Shown: positions 27,132 through 36,560, counted from the stretch's first letter. The stretch is DNA of 64,000 nt from an uncultured Aquimarina sp. (GCA_947497175.1 CANMFM010000004.1:806001-870000); one strand, 5' to 3'. A program made the numbers and translations. Notes: a model not told the origin generated them from the letters alone.

Positions 27132-30100
27132 TGTTCTTTTTGAAATACTCCTGTACTTTTCGTTTGTAATTTTGGCGCAAAGGTAATACTTGTCTATTTA
27201 ATATTTCAGTAGTATTGAAATATTGTTTAGCTTTCTCTAATCTGATCTTCGATGTGTTTTCAAAATCGTTTTGATTTGTCTTGCTCTCCCTCTTCTCCTC
27301 TTCACCCTGTTCTAGTGTGGCGTCTTCAAGTTTTAAAAGTTCATGCTTCAATTCTAACATCTTGCCAAGCGTTCTTTTATTAAATCCTTTTTCTAATAAC
27401 TCACCTTCTACCTCTTCCATTTTCTTTAGTAAGTTCTCTCCTAAACCACTTCCTTTTTTTTCTCTACTAATTCTATCTGCTAATGCATTACGTAATTCCT
27501 GTTGCTGCTTAAAAATTTCATAAAGCTCACCGTTGAGATCCTCACGCTGCTGCTCAGACTCACCGTTTTTTCCATTGTTTTTTCCGCCTTTGCTTTGTCC
27601 TTTTTGTCCTTGTTCTTTACCTTCCTTTTGTTCCCCTTTGTTTCCTTCTTTTTGTTCACCTTCTTGCTGACCCTTTTTTTCTCCTTTCTCTGTTCCCTCT
27701 TCCATCTTATCATTTAGCTCTTCTTGCTTTTTAATAATATCCGGCAACTGAAACTCGTTTGATCCTCCTTTTCCTTTTCCAGAAGCCGACATACTGTTCT
27801 GCATTTGATCCAAACTTCTGCTTAATAAATAGGCCAAATCATTTGATCCTGTAACAGTATATTGTTGGTTTGCCGAACCCTGTACAACTTGATTTTCTGC
27901 CAATCGCTCTAACGACTTGTCTATATTAAACTCTATATCGGTAAGTTTTTTGGTAACATCCTCCGTTATCTGTGGGGTTCTTAAAGCCAAGGCATAAAGA
28001 CTGTCGTCTATGTGAATGAAGTTTTCTCTTAACACACTTTGCCTTTTTAATTTAGTTGAATATGAAGGATTATCGATATCAATATTTTTGAACTCTTTCA
28101 TAAGACCCTCTTGCTCTATAGAAAAACTGACCAAATTATCCAATACCTGCCTTAACATTTCCATATCCTCCTGCTGTTGCTCACCTCCTGCCATTTCCAT
28201 TTGCATTTTCATTCCTTCACTCATTTGCTTCATTTTTTGTGCAGCGCTCTTTTGGTTCTTTTGGGCCGTAGATTTATTTTGTTTTTCTAAGTTTTCTGTA
28301 GCTTTTTCTTGTTCATTTTTAATTGCATTTTCATCTTCCTTTTCCTGATCAATACTCATGGGTTTCTTAAGATCATTATTTTGCTTCCTAAGCTCCTCCA
28401 TTTCTTTTTGGAAATCTTTAAATTCCTTGTTTAGCTTCTCCTGTTGTTCTCTTGTGTTTTCTTCATCCTTGTTTGATAACTCTTCCTGTTTTTTCGCTAA
28501 ATCATTAAGCTTGTCTGCGAGTTTTTCATGTTTTTCTATTACATAATATCTTTTGGTTAACTCTAAAAGCTGCTCAAGGTTTTTCTTAATGTTCTTGTTC
28601 TCTTTTCCTAATTCTTCAAGTTTCTTTGTTAACTCTTCTTTCTGTATCTTATCAGCCAATTTCTCTATTTCATCTAAAAGTCCTTCATTTTTTTTGAGTC
28701 TTTCTTCATTTCTTTCTAGCCGTTCCTTGAGGGCGTCTTTAAAAGGTTCTTCCTCCTTCTTTTCAAATTGATCCAGATTTTCTTTCAACTTTTTAGAGAA
28801 ATCCTGCATCATTTTCTCCTGCTGTTTCTGGCGATTCAAAAAATCCTCTAACTTTTTTTTATCATTAAAATCCAGTTGCTTTTTCTCCTTTTGTAACTTA
28901 CTTAAACTCTTTAATTCTTGCTCTTGCTCTTTAAATTTATCAAGAGATTTGTTTAATCCCGAAATCGTTTCATTCTGTCTTTGTAAGAGCTTATCCTCCA
29001 TTTCTTCTATCGTCAATTTTCTAAAATCATAAACCTGACTTTTTGTGCTTTTATAATTGTGTATTCTATCATTATCGCACACCTCAAAATAAAATTCATA
29101 ATCTATACCATTTTCTAAATTAAGAGTATCAGGAAAAGCATATATAAACTCGTCAAACAGCGCATCGTTAACAGGTAGTTCTTTAACAAATTTATTTCGA
29201 GGGTTTTTTTGGTCATAATACACCAGTTGCAATTTTCTCAACCCATAATCGTCACTAACTCTTCCAAAGAAATATATCGTTTGATTATCGACCGAATCCT
29301 TTTCTGATTTCAGATTCATTTCTGGATACTGATCTCTAATTACACGTAAATTAAAAGACACATTATCATAATTTTTAACGTTACTATTTGAGGTTGTGAT
29401 CTCATAATCCAAGTCAGCATACACGTTTTTTTTGTAAGAAAATTCTGTATCTTTCTGAATTAGAGATACAACAGTATCCTTTGTCTTAAACTCAACTTTA
29501 TTGGTGTTTCTAGTGGTAACCGACCATGTGACTTTTGTTCCTTCCGGAACTATAGCGTTACCAGAACTTTTTACAACTTCATCATTTTTCTTTGTATGAG
29601 GAGGATAATCCAAATTCATTTCAAAATCTAATAAAGCCGGTACCGGAACAACATCTAGTTGATAAGGTTTTGAGTTAACATCATTGGCACTTATGATAAA
29701 CTCTACAGGCTTTTTAGGTTTTATAAATACATACTCGAACTCCCCTACACCCGTATTCTTTAAAAAATACACTTCATCATTATAATTAATTGTTGCATTG
29801 TCAGGAGAAACGTCTCCAGCTGTTCTTACCTTAAGCACGAAATCTTTATTTTCAAAGGCATTAAGGTCATTATTGACAATAAAAAATTGAAAAGGCGCTG
29901 GTGGTTCATATGCTACCTTATAATTTACAACCCTCTCATAGCTATTCGAAATCCAACTCGTCTTATTAAATACAAATAAGACCAAAAATATAGTTATCGG
30001 TATTGCGGCGTATTTGAGGTATTTCACATTTCTCTTAAAATTTATTGCCAACCTAAACGGCACTGGCTTTAAGTCCTTAGATTTCTGTTCTATACTGGCC

Positions 30101-30474
30101 AGCAACAAAGAAGAAGACTCTTTGTTTTCCCTTAATTGAAGAAGATTTAGCAACTTGTCGTTAACTTCTGGAAAATGAGCACCAATTATAGTTGATGCTT
30201 TTTTATAGTCGATACCATTTGTTAAACGAAACAACTTAGCAAGTGGCATCACAATAAATCGCAGAAACAAACCAGCTTCTACTATAACAAAAAGCCAAAA
30301 CAGTAGGGTTCTTCCTCCACTACTAAGCCATAAAAAGTTCTCAATAAGTAGAATGATTAAAAAATACAATACGCCTATAGCAAAAAACAAAATGGCTCCT
30401 CGTATTAATTCATTAACATAATACTTGTGTATAAATTGCTGAAGTTTTCTTTTTATCAACTCAAAATGATCCAT
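27124..30474 (-). CDS. DUF4175 family membrane-anchored coiled-coil protein
   Basis: A protein of about 1,116 residues from the ATG at 30474 (a TTG two codons upstream is possible). Two membrane helices lie near residues 24-45 and 53-75, and a third at about 148-166. Beta-rich segments resembling Ig folds follow (about 190-470), and then a very long charged helix region rich in Lys, Glu and Gln (about 490-740 and 930-1110). A Gly/Lys/Glu low-complexity stretch lies near 935-990. This layout is that of DUF4175 proteins of Bacteroidota, whose function is unknown. It overlaps ybeY by 8 bases, so the two are translated from one message. It diverges from gltX. Confidence 0.82.
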   Translation of the reverse strand: MDHFELIKRKLQQFIHKYYVNELIRGAILFFAIGVLYFLIILLIENFLWLSSGGRTLLFWLFVIVEAGLFLRFIVMPLAKLFRLTNGIDYKKASTIIGAHFPEVNDKLLNLLQLRENKESSSLLLASIEQKSKDLKPVPFRLAINFKRNVKYLKYAAIPITIFLVLFVFNKTSWISNSYERVVNYKVAYEPPAPFQFFIVNNDLNAFENKDFVLKVRTAGDVSPDNATINYNDEVYFLKNTGVGEFEYVFIKPKKPVEFIISANDVNSKPYQLDVVPVPALLDFEMNLDYPPHTKKNDEVVKSSGNAIVPEGTKVTWSVTTRNTNKVEFKTKDTVVSLIQKDTEFSYKKNVYADLDYEITTSNSNVKNYDNVSFNLRVIRDQYPEMNLKSEKDSVDNQTIYFFGRVSDDYGLRKLQLVYYDQKNPRNKFVKELPVNDALFDEFIYAFPDTLNLENGIDYEFYFEVCDNDRIHNYKSTKSQVYDFRKLTIEEMEDKLLQRQNETISGLNKSLDKFKEQEQELKSLSKLQKEKKQLDFNDKKKLEDFLNRQKQQEKMMQDFSKKLKENLDQFEKKEEEPFKDALKERLERNEERLKKNEGLLDEIEKLADKIQKEELTKKLEELGKENKNIKKNLEQLLELTKRYYVIEKHEKLADKLNDLAKKQEELSNKDEENTREQQEKLNKEFKDFQKEMEELRKQNNDLKKPMSIDQEKEDENAIKNEQEKATENLEKQNKSTAQKNQKSAAQKMKQMSEGMKMQMEMAGGEQQQEDMEMLRQVLDNLVSFSIEQEGLMKEFKNIDIDNPSYSTKLKRQSVLRENFIHIDDSLYALALRTPQITEDVTKKLTDIEFNIDKSLERLAENQVVQGSANQQYTVTGSNDLAYLLSRSLDQMQNSMSASGKGKGGSNEFQLPDIIKKQEELNDKMEEGTEKGEKKGQQEGEQKEGNKGEQKEGKEQGQKGQSKGGKNNGKNGESEQQREDLNGELYEIFKQQQELRNALADRISREKKGSGLGENLLKKMEEVEGELLEKGFNKRTLGKMLELKHELLKLEDATLEQGEEEKRESKTNQNDFENTSKIRLEKAKQYFNTTEILNRQVLPLRQNYKRKVQEYFKKNND

Positions 30475-30630
30475 TTCCAAAACCCTTTTTTTTGATTAAC
30501 CTATAAAACTACAATTTTATTTCCAATGGGATTGTTATATTTATTATAATTCAAGGGGTTGCGCCTCAAGAGTTTATTAAAAATTAATTGGTTATCTAAT
30601 ATTATCATTTCAATAGCTTCAGGAAGATCG

Positions 30631-30638
30631 TATCTTTG
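30631..30638 (+). promoter_or_regulatory. -7 promoter box (TATCTTTG) for gltX
   Basis: TATCTTTG fits TAnnTTTG exactly. A TTTC at 30608-30611 stands 19 bases upstream where TTTG is expected. The predicted transcript start near 30645 excludes the TTG codon at 30636 as the gltX start and supports the ATG at 30678. Confidence 0.6.
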
Positions 30639-30677
30639 TTGTCAATTTTTAAACCATTCAGCGTTAAACACACAATC

Positions 30678-32189
30678 ATGACAAAAGACATTAGGGTACG
30701 TTTTGCGCCCAGTCCAACAGGGCCTTTACACATAGGAGGAGTACGAACAGCACTGTTTAATTATCTTTTTGCAAAAAAACATAACGGTACTTTTGTACTG
30801 AGAATTGAAGATACTGATCAAAACAGATATGTAGAAGGAGCTGAAGAGTATATTAAAAATGCATTAGATTGGTGTGCAATACCGTTTGATGAAGGTCCTG
30901 GTAAAGATGGTGGATTTGGTCCTTACAGACAAAGTGAACGCAAACATTTATATAAACAATACGCTGACCAACTGATTAAAAACGGACATGCGTATTATGC
31001 ATTTGACACTGCAGAAGCTTTAGAGGCTCACAGAAAAGATCACGAAGCAAAAGGAAAAACATTTATTTATAATTGGCATAATAGAGAAAAATTAACCAAC
31101 TCATTATCTTTATCTGAGCAAGAAGTTCAAAGCAGATTAAGCTCTGGTAATCCGTTTGTAATTCGATTCAAATCTCCAAAAGATGAAACCTTACATCTTG
31201 TAGATGAAATTAGGGGCGCAATACAAATAGACACCAACATCCTCGATGATAAAATACTATTTAAAAGCGATGGAATGCCAACCTATCATCTTGCCAATAT
31301 AGTTGATGACCACTTAATGAAAATCACTCATGTTATTCGCGGTGAAGAATGGCTACCCTCGCTCGCCTTGCATATTTTATTGTATCGCGCTCTTGGTTGG
31401 GATGCTCCTAGTTTTTCTCATTTGCCTTTATTATTAAAACCTGTTGGTAAAGGAAAGCTAAGTAAACGAGATGGTGATAAAATGGGATTTCCAGTCTTTC
31501 CACTACAATGGATAGATCCAAAAACCAACGATGTTTCTTCTGGATATAAAGAAGATGGGTATCTATCTGAAGCCGTTATCAATATGTTAGCCTTTTTAGG
31601 TTGGAACCCGGGAACAGAACAAGAATTATTTACCTTGGAAGAATTGATAAAAGAATTTGATTTAAAACGGGTACATAAAGCAGGGGCCAAATTTGACCCA
31701 GAAAAAACGAAATGGTTTCAACAACAACACCTACAAAGGATAGACAACAAACATCTAGCACAACTGTTTAGTGAAATACTACGTGACAAAAACATAAATA
31801 CAGCATTACATGTCGAAAAAGTGGTTGAAACTGTAAAAGAACGCGCAACTTTTGTTAAAGATCTATGGGATCTTAGCCAGTTCTACTTTATAGCTCCTAA
31901 CCATTATGATGAAAAAGCTGTAAAAAAAGCGTGGAAAGAAGATACACCTAACCTAATGCATGAACTCACCCGTATACTTAATGATATTACAAATTTTTCT
32001 GCAGATAATGTCTCGGCCATTGTAAAAGGTTGGATTACCGGAAAAGAAATTGGATTTGGTAAAATTATGATGCCCCTTCGTATCGCTCTGGTTGGGTCAC
32101 TTCAAGGGCCGGATTTATTTGAAATTGCAAGCTTAATCGGTAAAGAAGAAACCATACGAAGAATTGAAGATGCTATAGAAAAAAATTAA
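30678..32189 (+). CDS. gltX: Glutamyl-tRNA synthetase
   Basis: A class I aminoacyl-tRNA synthetase of 503 residues from the ATG at 30678; the translation begins TKDIRVRFAPSPTG, the normal N-terminus of the family. The HIGH-type motif is LHIGGVRTALFNYLFA and the KMSKR-type motif is KLSKRDGDKMG. An insertion-free catalytic domain is followed by a helical anticodon-binding domain. It attaches Glu to tRNA-Glu. GlnRS is also encoded in this window, so this enzyme probably does not need to misacylate tRNA-Gln. It is transcribed alone, with a terminator at 32212-32245. Confidence 0.97.
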   Translation: MTKDIRVRFAPSPTGPLHIGGVRTALFNYLFAKKHNGTFVLRIEDTDQNRYVEGAEEYIKNALDWCAIPFDEGPGKDGGFGPYRQSERKHLYKQYADQLIKNGHAYYAFDTAEALEAHRKDHEAKGKTFIYNWHNREKLTNSLSLSEQEVQSRLSSGNPFVIRFKSPKDETLHLVDEIRGAIQIDTNILDDKILFKSDGMPTYHLANIVDDHLMKITHVIRGEEWLPSLALHILLYRALGWDAPSFSHLPLLLKPVGKGKLSKRDGDKMGFPVFPLQWIDPKTNDVSSGYKEDGYLSEAVINMLAFLGWNPGTEQELFTLEELIKEFDLKRVHKAGAKFDPEKTKWFQQQHLQRIDNKHLAQLFSEILRDKNINTALHVEKVVETVKERATFVKDLWDLSQFYFIAPNHYDEKAVKKAWKEDTPNLMHELTRILNDITNFSADNVSAIVKGWITGKEIGFGKIMMPLRIALVGSLQGPDLFEIASLIGKEETIRRIEDAIEKN

Positions 32190-32211
32190 TATATCAAATA
32201 ATTTAGAATTC

Positions 32212-32245
32212 AAAAAACCGCTATTTTCTTTCATAGCGGTTTTTT
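32212..32245 (+). terminator. Intrinsic terminator after gltX
   Basis: AAAAAACCGCTAT pairs with ATAGCGGTTTTTT around an 8-base loop, ending in a T-run. It lies 23 bases after the gltX stop. Confidence 0.9.
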
Positions 32246-32247
32246 AG

Positions 32248-32270
32248 TGTTACAAAATTAAATTGTAACA
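32248..32270. promoter_or_regulatory. Inverted repeat TGTTACAA-N7-TTGTAACA
   Basis: A perfect 8-bp inverted repeat with a 7-base AT spacer, directly after the gltX terminator and 52 bases before the small DUF4177-like gene. Its symmetry and AT-rich spacer suit an operator for a dimeric regulator, but no regulator is identified. Confidence 0.4.
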
Positions 32271-32322
32271 TTTGCTAAAGATTAACAACTAATACTATAC
32301 TAAGATTTCTAAAATTACGACT

Positions 32323-32490
32323 ATGGGAAAACAGTTTAAAGTATTGAAAATATCAAGTGCGTGGTCACTAGAAAAACTAAGACAGAAACTGGAAGATACG
32401 TTGAATAATGTCTCTAAAAATGGTTGGGAGATCGTAAATGTATCTTTTTTAGATAATACATATACTGTATTTGTAACAATTTCAAAATAA
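32323..32490 (+). CDS. DUF4177-like small protein
   Basis: A 55-residue frame starting MGKQFKVLKIS with a central helix (LEKLRQKLEDTLNNVSKNGWEIVNVS) and a final beta strand (YTVFVTISK). The LN(x)6GWE(I/L)V pattern is the core of DUF4177-type small proteins, whose function is unknown. It sits 67 bases upstream of the SPFH gene on the same strand and may be co-transcribed with it. Coding bias (A/T-rich third positions with conserved Trp and Gly) supports a real gene. Confidence 0.65.
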   Translation: MGKQFKVLKISSAWSLEKLRQKLEDTLNNVSKNGWEIVNVSFLDNTYTVFVTISK

Positions 32491-32557
32491 AAGAACTTAT
32501 TCATCATTTATTAGTAAATTCAAAATAAAAAATCATTAACACTAAAAACAAAATATT

Positions 32558-33505
32558 ATGGGATTCTATTTAGTACCATTGCTCATCTTCGGATTTATTA
32601 TTCTAGTTTCCGGAATATTTACTGTGAAACAACAAACCTCTGCCGTTGTAGAGCGTTTTGGTAAGTTCTTAAGTTTCCGCAATTCGGGTTTACATTTTAA
32701 AATTCCTGTATTTGACCGTATCGCAGGGAGAATAAACCTAAAAATTCAACAGCTCGATGTGCTTGTTGAAACCAAGACAAAAGACGATGTTTTTGTACGA
32801 TTGAAAATCTCTGTACAGTTTCAAGTCATTAAAGAAAAGGTTTATGATGCTTTCTACAAACTAGAGAATCCACATGATCAAATAACCTCTTATGTTTTTG
32901 ATGTGGTTCGGGCAGAGGTTCCAAAAATGAAATTAGATGATGTTTTTGAGCGTAAAGATGATATCGCTATTGCTGTTAAACAAGAACTTAATGAAGCTAT
33001 GGTAAACTATGGTTATGATATTATTAAAACATTAGTGACCGATATAGATCCCGACCTGCAAGTGAAAGAAGCCATGAACAGAATTAATGCTGCTGAGCGC
33101 GAAAAAGTTGCGGCAGAGTATGAAGCTGAAGCTGAGCGAATCAAAATTGTAGCTAAGGCAAGAGCCGAAGCTGAAAGTAAAAGATTGCAAGGACAAGGTA
33201 TTGCAGACCAACGTAGAGAAATTGCAAGAGGCCTTGAAGAAAGTGTGGATGTTCTAAATAATGTTGGAATAAACTCCCAAGAAGCCTCGGCTCTAATTGT
33301 TGTAACACAACATTATGATACCTTACAGTCTATTGGAGAAGAAACCAACAGCAATTTAATTTTATTACCTAACTCGCCACAAGCCGGAAGTGATATGCTA
33401 AATAATATGATTGCTTCATTTACAGCTTCAAATCAAATTGGAGAAGAAATGAAAAAGCAAAATCTCAAAAAAGGTCTCGGTAGAAAAAAACCAGGAACAG
33501 AATAA
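32558..33505 (+). CDS. SPFH/stomatin-like (band 7) membrane protein
   Basis: The 315-residue protein has an N-terminal membrane helix (about 4-22), an SPFH domain (about 25-185; TVKQQTSAVVERFGKF, NLKIQQLDVLVETKTKDDVFV) and a coiled coil rich in Ala/Glu/Arg (about 185-235; AAEREKVAAEYEAEAERIKIVAKARAEAE, shown here only as a position guide). This is the layout of QmcA/paraslipin-type stomatins that form oligomeric membrane microdomains and often modulate proteases. No NfeD-like partner lies next to it. It is followed by a terminator at 33526-33555. Confidence 0.88.
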   Translation: MGFYLVPLLIFGFIILVSGIFTVKQQTSAVVERFGKFLSFRNSGLHFKIPVFDRIAGRINLKIQQLDVLVETKTKDDVFVRLKISVQFQVIKEKVYDAFYKLENPHDQITSYVFDVVRAEVPKMKLDDVFERKDDIAIAVKQELNEAMVNYGYDIIKTLVTDIDPDLQVKEAMNRINAAEREKVAAEYEAEAERIKIVAKARAEAESKRLQGQGIADQRREIARGLEESVDVLNNVGINSQEASALIVVTQHYDTLQSIGEETNSNLILLPNSPQAGSDMLNNMIASFTASNQIGEEMKKQNLKKGLGRKKPGTE

Positions 33506-33525
33506 TAACAAAAACTAAAAAAACT

Positions 33526-33555
33526 AAACCTGATCAATAAAAGTTGATCAGGTTT
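33526..33555 (+). terminator. Intrinsic terminator after the SPFH gene
   Basis: AAACCTGATCAA pairs perfectly with TTGATCAGGTTT around a 6-base loop and is followed by a T-rich stretch. The remainder of the gap to 33789 is AT-rich without a gene. Confidence 0.85.
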
Positions 33556-33763
33556 TCTGTTTTTAAAAACTTTGAAACATAAAAACTCTGTTTTTTATCC
33601 AAAACACAAAATTAAGCGCTTTTTAGCCCTTTATTTTAAATTAATACCAGATAACACCATGTTTTATTTTTAAGCTCTTAAAATTTACATAAAAACATGG
33701 TTTTTAATAATTAAAACTTATTGTTAAATAATATTTATAAGTAATATTTATAATCTAAATACG

Positions 33764-33771
33764 TATCTTTA
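33764..33771 (+). promoter_or_regulatory. Possible -7 box (TATCTTTA) for the 33789 gene
   Basis: Seven of eight positions match TAnnTTTG, 17 bases before the ATG, in a gap with no other promoter-like element. Confidence 0.4.
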
Positions 33772-33788
33772 CACAAAAATTAAACCCC

Positions 33789-34298
33789 ATGAAAAATTAC
33801 TTATTACTCTTCCTATTTATTACAGGAAGTGTTTTCTCACAAAACATTGACACCCTTAAAAAATATGCACTTAGGGATGCTAAAGCAACTTCTCAAGCTT
33901 CAATTGATAGAAATTTGAGTACTATACTTAAATATACACATCCAAGTATTTTTAAAAAATATGGTGAAAAGAAGTTAATGGACACCATGGATGAAATATT
34001 TAGAACTATGGATGCTCAAAATATAAAAATTATCAGTTCGGAGATAGACGAAGTTACCGATATAAGAAAAGAAGATAAAGAGTTCAGATGTTTAGTTAAA
34101 AACACCATTAAAATGAGTTTTAGTGGCCGATCCGTTACTCTAAAGAGTTCTTTATTCGGTTTTTATGATAAAAAGAAAGAACAATGGTATTTTGTTGAAT
34201 CTAATAAACTTCTGGATGATCCCGAAACTATGCAGATATTTAAGAAATTTGAAACAAATATCGACATCCCTTTAGACGAACATATCGCTGATAACTAA
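33789..34298 (+). CDS. Secreted protein of unknown function
   Basis: A 169-residue protein with a signal peptide (residues 1-18, ending GSVFSQ). The mature part begins with a helix (IDTLKKYALRDAKATSQASIDRNLSTILKYTHPSIFKKYG) and continues as alternating helix and strands with KIISSEIDEVTDIRK and WYFVESNKLLDDPETMQIF. The arrangement, helix followed by a curved sheet, vaguely recalls NTF2-like folds, but no family is recognised. It is a single gene with its own probable promoter and a shared bidirectional terminator against glnS. Confidence 0.75.
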   Translation: MKNYLLLFLFITGSVFSQNIDTLKKYALRDAKATSQASIDRNLSTILKYTHPSIFKKYGEKKLMDTMDEIFRTMDAQNIKIISSEIDEVTDIRKEDKEFRCLVKNTIKMSFSGRSVTLKSSLFGFYDKKKEQWYFVESNKLLDDPETMQIFKKFETNIDIPLDEHIADN

Positions 34299-34303
34299 GT
34301 ATA

Positions 34304-34334
34304 AAACCCCTCAACGTATTGCATTGAGGGGTTT
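34304..34334. terminator. Bidirectional intrinsic terminator
   Basis: AAACCCCTCAA and TTGAGGGGTTT form an 11-bp stem around a 9-base loop, with T-runs on both strands. It separates the convergent 33789 gene and glnS. Confidence 0.92.
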
Positions 34335-34358
34335 TTTTATTCTTATGGTATAGGTTAC

Positions 34359-36401
34359 TTATAAACTATATTTTGATGCCAGCAGGGTGGCCTCTGCCTT
34401 TAATAGTTCATTTTTGTCGTCTAATGCCTTGTATACAAAATCTTTTGCAGCTTCATTTGGTTTTAGTTTCTTGTTCTCCAAAATAACCCCTAAGGCAATC
34501 ATTGTAGAAATACGGGTGCCTACTTTTTTGATTGCTGTTTCAAATAATGGTTCCAGTTCATCAAGTTCAACTTTTGTCGCGGCCTGTTGAATCTTTATTT
34601 TAAGAGCGTCTCTCTTATCTTCAGGCATGTTTGTATACTTCTTCCCTGCCCGTTTAATTTCTTCTATTGGAGATACCTGAATTTGATTATTTTGTTGTTG
34701 TTTGTTTGTTGTTTGAAGATTATTCTCTGGTTTTTGCTTCGCCCACGTATCTCTTAAACCTACAGTTTTATTAAAGACCAACCTCTCAGATGTACTATCC
34801 GGATCCACATTAAAATATCCAAGTCTTTGAAATTGAAATTGTTCTAGTGGTTTTACATCTTTAAAACTTGGCTCAACGTAACCGGTTATTATTTTCAAAG
34901 AATCTGGATTTATAAATTCCATAAAATCTTTTTCTTTATGGCCATCTGGTGCTTCATCATTAAATAACCGGTCATACACCCTAACTTCTGCAGAAATAGC
35001 GTGTGATACAGATACCCAGTGTAAGGTACCTTTTACGTTACGCTTCGATGCCTCGGTTCCGCTACCAGATCTACTTTCTGGATCATAAGTACAATGAATT
35101 TCGGTGATAGTGCCCTGATCATCTTTTATTACACTTTCACCCTTAATTATATAGGCATTTTTTAAACGAACTTCTTTCCCTAATGTTAACCTAAAGAATT
35201 TTCTTCCAGCCTCTTCTTTAAAATCTTCTCTTTCTATATATAATTCACCAGAAAAAGGTATGTTTCTGGTTCCTGCGCTTTCATCTTCAGGATTATTCTC
35301 TGCTTCTAACCATTCTTCTTCTCCTTTGGGATAATTAGTAATGACTAATCTCACAGGGTCCAACACCGCCATAACTCTTGGAGCTGTTTTATTAAGATCT
35401 TCGCGAACACAAAATTCTAACAACGATACATCGATTACATTTTCTCGTTTGGCAACTCCAACTGTTTCTACAAACTTGCGTATGGATGCTGGGGTATATC
35501 CTCTTCTTTTTAATCCAGAAATTGTTGGCATTCTTGGATCATCCCATCCTGAAACGATATTCTCTTCAACGAGCTTTAGTAATTTTCGTTTACTCATTAT
35601 CGTATAACTCAAATTAAGTCGCGCAAATTCTCTTTGCTTTGGTCGTATTTGATCGGTATATATCTGATCCAAAAACCAATTATACAGTTTTCTATGAGGC
35701 TTAAATTCTAGGGAACATAGGGAGTGCGAAACATGTTCTATATAATCACTTTCTCCGTGTGTCCAATCATACATTGGATAAACACACCAATCGTCTCCCG
35801 TTCTGTGATGTGATCTTTTTAATATTCTATACATTAGTGGATCACGCATTAACATGTTTGGATCTGCCATGTCGATTTTGGCTCTGACTACATGAGCCCC
35901 TTCATCAAACTCTCCTTCTTTCATTCTTCGAAATAAATCCAGATTTTCTTCAACGGATCGATCTCTATATGGGCTGTTTTTTCCGGGTTCTGTAGTGGTT
36001 CCCTTCTGCTCTGCTATAGCTTCTGCTGACTGAGAATCTACATACGCCTTATCCTCTTTAATAAGTTGTACAGTCCAATCATATAATTGCTGAAAATAAT
36101 CAGAAGAATAACACTCTTTATCCCACTGATATCCTAACCAAATAATATCATTTTTGATCGCATCTACATATTCCTGCTCTTCTTTAGCGGGGTTAGTATC
36201 ATCAAAACGTAAATTTACTGGTGCATTATACCTAAGGCCTAAACCAAAACTTATTCCTATGGCTTTTGTATGTCCAATGTGCAAATACCCATTAGGTTCT
36301 GGAGGAAATCGAAAACGTAAATCCTCTTTATTTAATCCATTCTTAAGGTCTTCTTCTATAATTTGCTCAATAAAATTGAGTGATTTTTTTTCTTCTGACA
36401 T
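34359..36401 (-). CDS. glnS: Glutaminyl-tRNA synthetase with C-terminal extension
   Basis: A class I synthetase of 680 residues. HIGH-type motif PNGYLHIGHTKAI (about 33-45), KMSKR-type motif SYTIMSKRKLLKLV (about 265-278), and the two-barrel anticodon-binding region up to about residue 560 (ERLVFNKTVGLRD). A low-complexity Gln/Asn linker (TNKQQQNNQIQ) then joins a helical extension of about 110 residues (SPIEEIKRAGKKYTNMPEDK ... ASKYSL). E. coli GlnRS has about 554 residues and lacks this tail. Bacteroidota enzymes often carry C-terminal additions, some related to YqeY/GatB; this one could be a relative, but that was not confirmed. It is a single gene with a minus-strand promoter at 36427-36420. 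Confidence 0.96.
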   Translation of the reverse strand: MSEEKKSLNFIEQIIEEDLKNGLNKEDLRFRFPPEPNGYLHIGHTKAIGISFGLGLRYNAPVNLRFDDTNPAKEEQEYVDAIKNDIIWLGYQWDKECYSSDYFQQLYDWTVQLIKEDKAYVDSQSAEAIAEQKGTTTEPGKNSPYRDRSVEENLDLFRRMKEGEFDEGAHVVRAKIDMADPNMLMRDPLMYRILKRSHHRTGDDWCVYPMYDWTHGESDYIEHVSHSLCSLEFKPHRKLYNWFLDQIYTDQIRPKQREFARLNLSYTIMSKRKLLKLVEENIVSGWDDPRMPTISGLKRRGYTPASIRKFVETVGVAKRENVIDVSLLEFCVREDLNKTAPRVMAVLDPVRLVITNYPKGEEEWLEAENNPEDESAGTRNIPFSGELYIEREDFKEEAGRKFFRLTLGKEVRLKNAYIIKGESVIKDDQGTITEIHCTYDPESRSGSGTEASKRNVKGTLHWVSVSHAISAEVRVYDRLFNDEAPDGHKEKDFMEFINPDSLKIITGYVEPSFKDVKPLEQFQFQRLGYFNVDPDSTSERLVFNKTVGLRDTWAKQKPENNLQTTNKQQQNNQIQVSPIEEIKRAGKKYTNMPEDKRDALKIKIQQAATKVELDELEPLFETAIKKVGTRISTMIALGVILENKKLKPNEAAKDFVYKALDDKNELLKAEATLLASKYSL

Positions 36402-36419
36402 CGTAAACTAAATGAAATA

Positions 36420-36452
36420 CAAAACTACTAAAATTCTCATCTTGAAAAACAA
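36420..36452 (-). promoter_or_regulatory. Promoter of glnS
   Basis: On the minus strand TTG (36452-36450) and TAGTTTTG (36427-36420) are separated by 22 bases, matching the Bacteroidota -33/-7 layout. The expected transcript start is just before the ATG at 36401. Confidence 0.55.
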
Positions 36453-36501
36453 TCAATTTTTCTTTTTATAACAACTGTAATTAATGTAGTTTTTAATTAA
36501 A

Positions 36502-36521
36502 AAAGGGGTCTTCTCCCCTTT
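36502..36521. repeat. Short hairpin between glnS and folB
   Basis: AAAGGGG and CCCCTTT form a 7-bp stem with a 6-base loop in the divergent promoter region. It resembles a terminator stem but does not follow a gene, so its role is unclear. Confidence 0.45.
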
Positions 36522-36540
36522 ATTTATACCAAAGATTATA

Positions 36541-36548
36541 TACCTTTG
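36541..36548 (+). promoter_or_regulatory. -7 promoter box (TACCTTTG) for folB
   Basis: Exact TAnnTTTG match. It overlaps the TTG at 36546 that could be read as a start codon, and so places the transcript start near 36555 and the true start at the GTG at 36561. Confidence 0.55.
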
Positions 36549-36560
36549 TCAAAAAAGATT

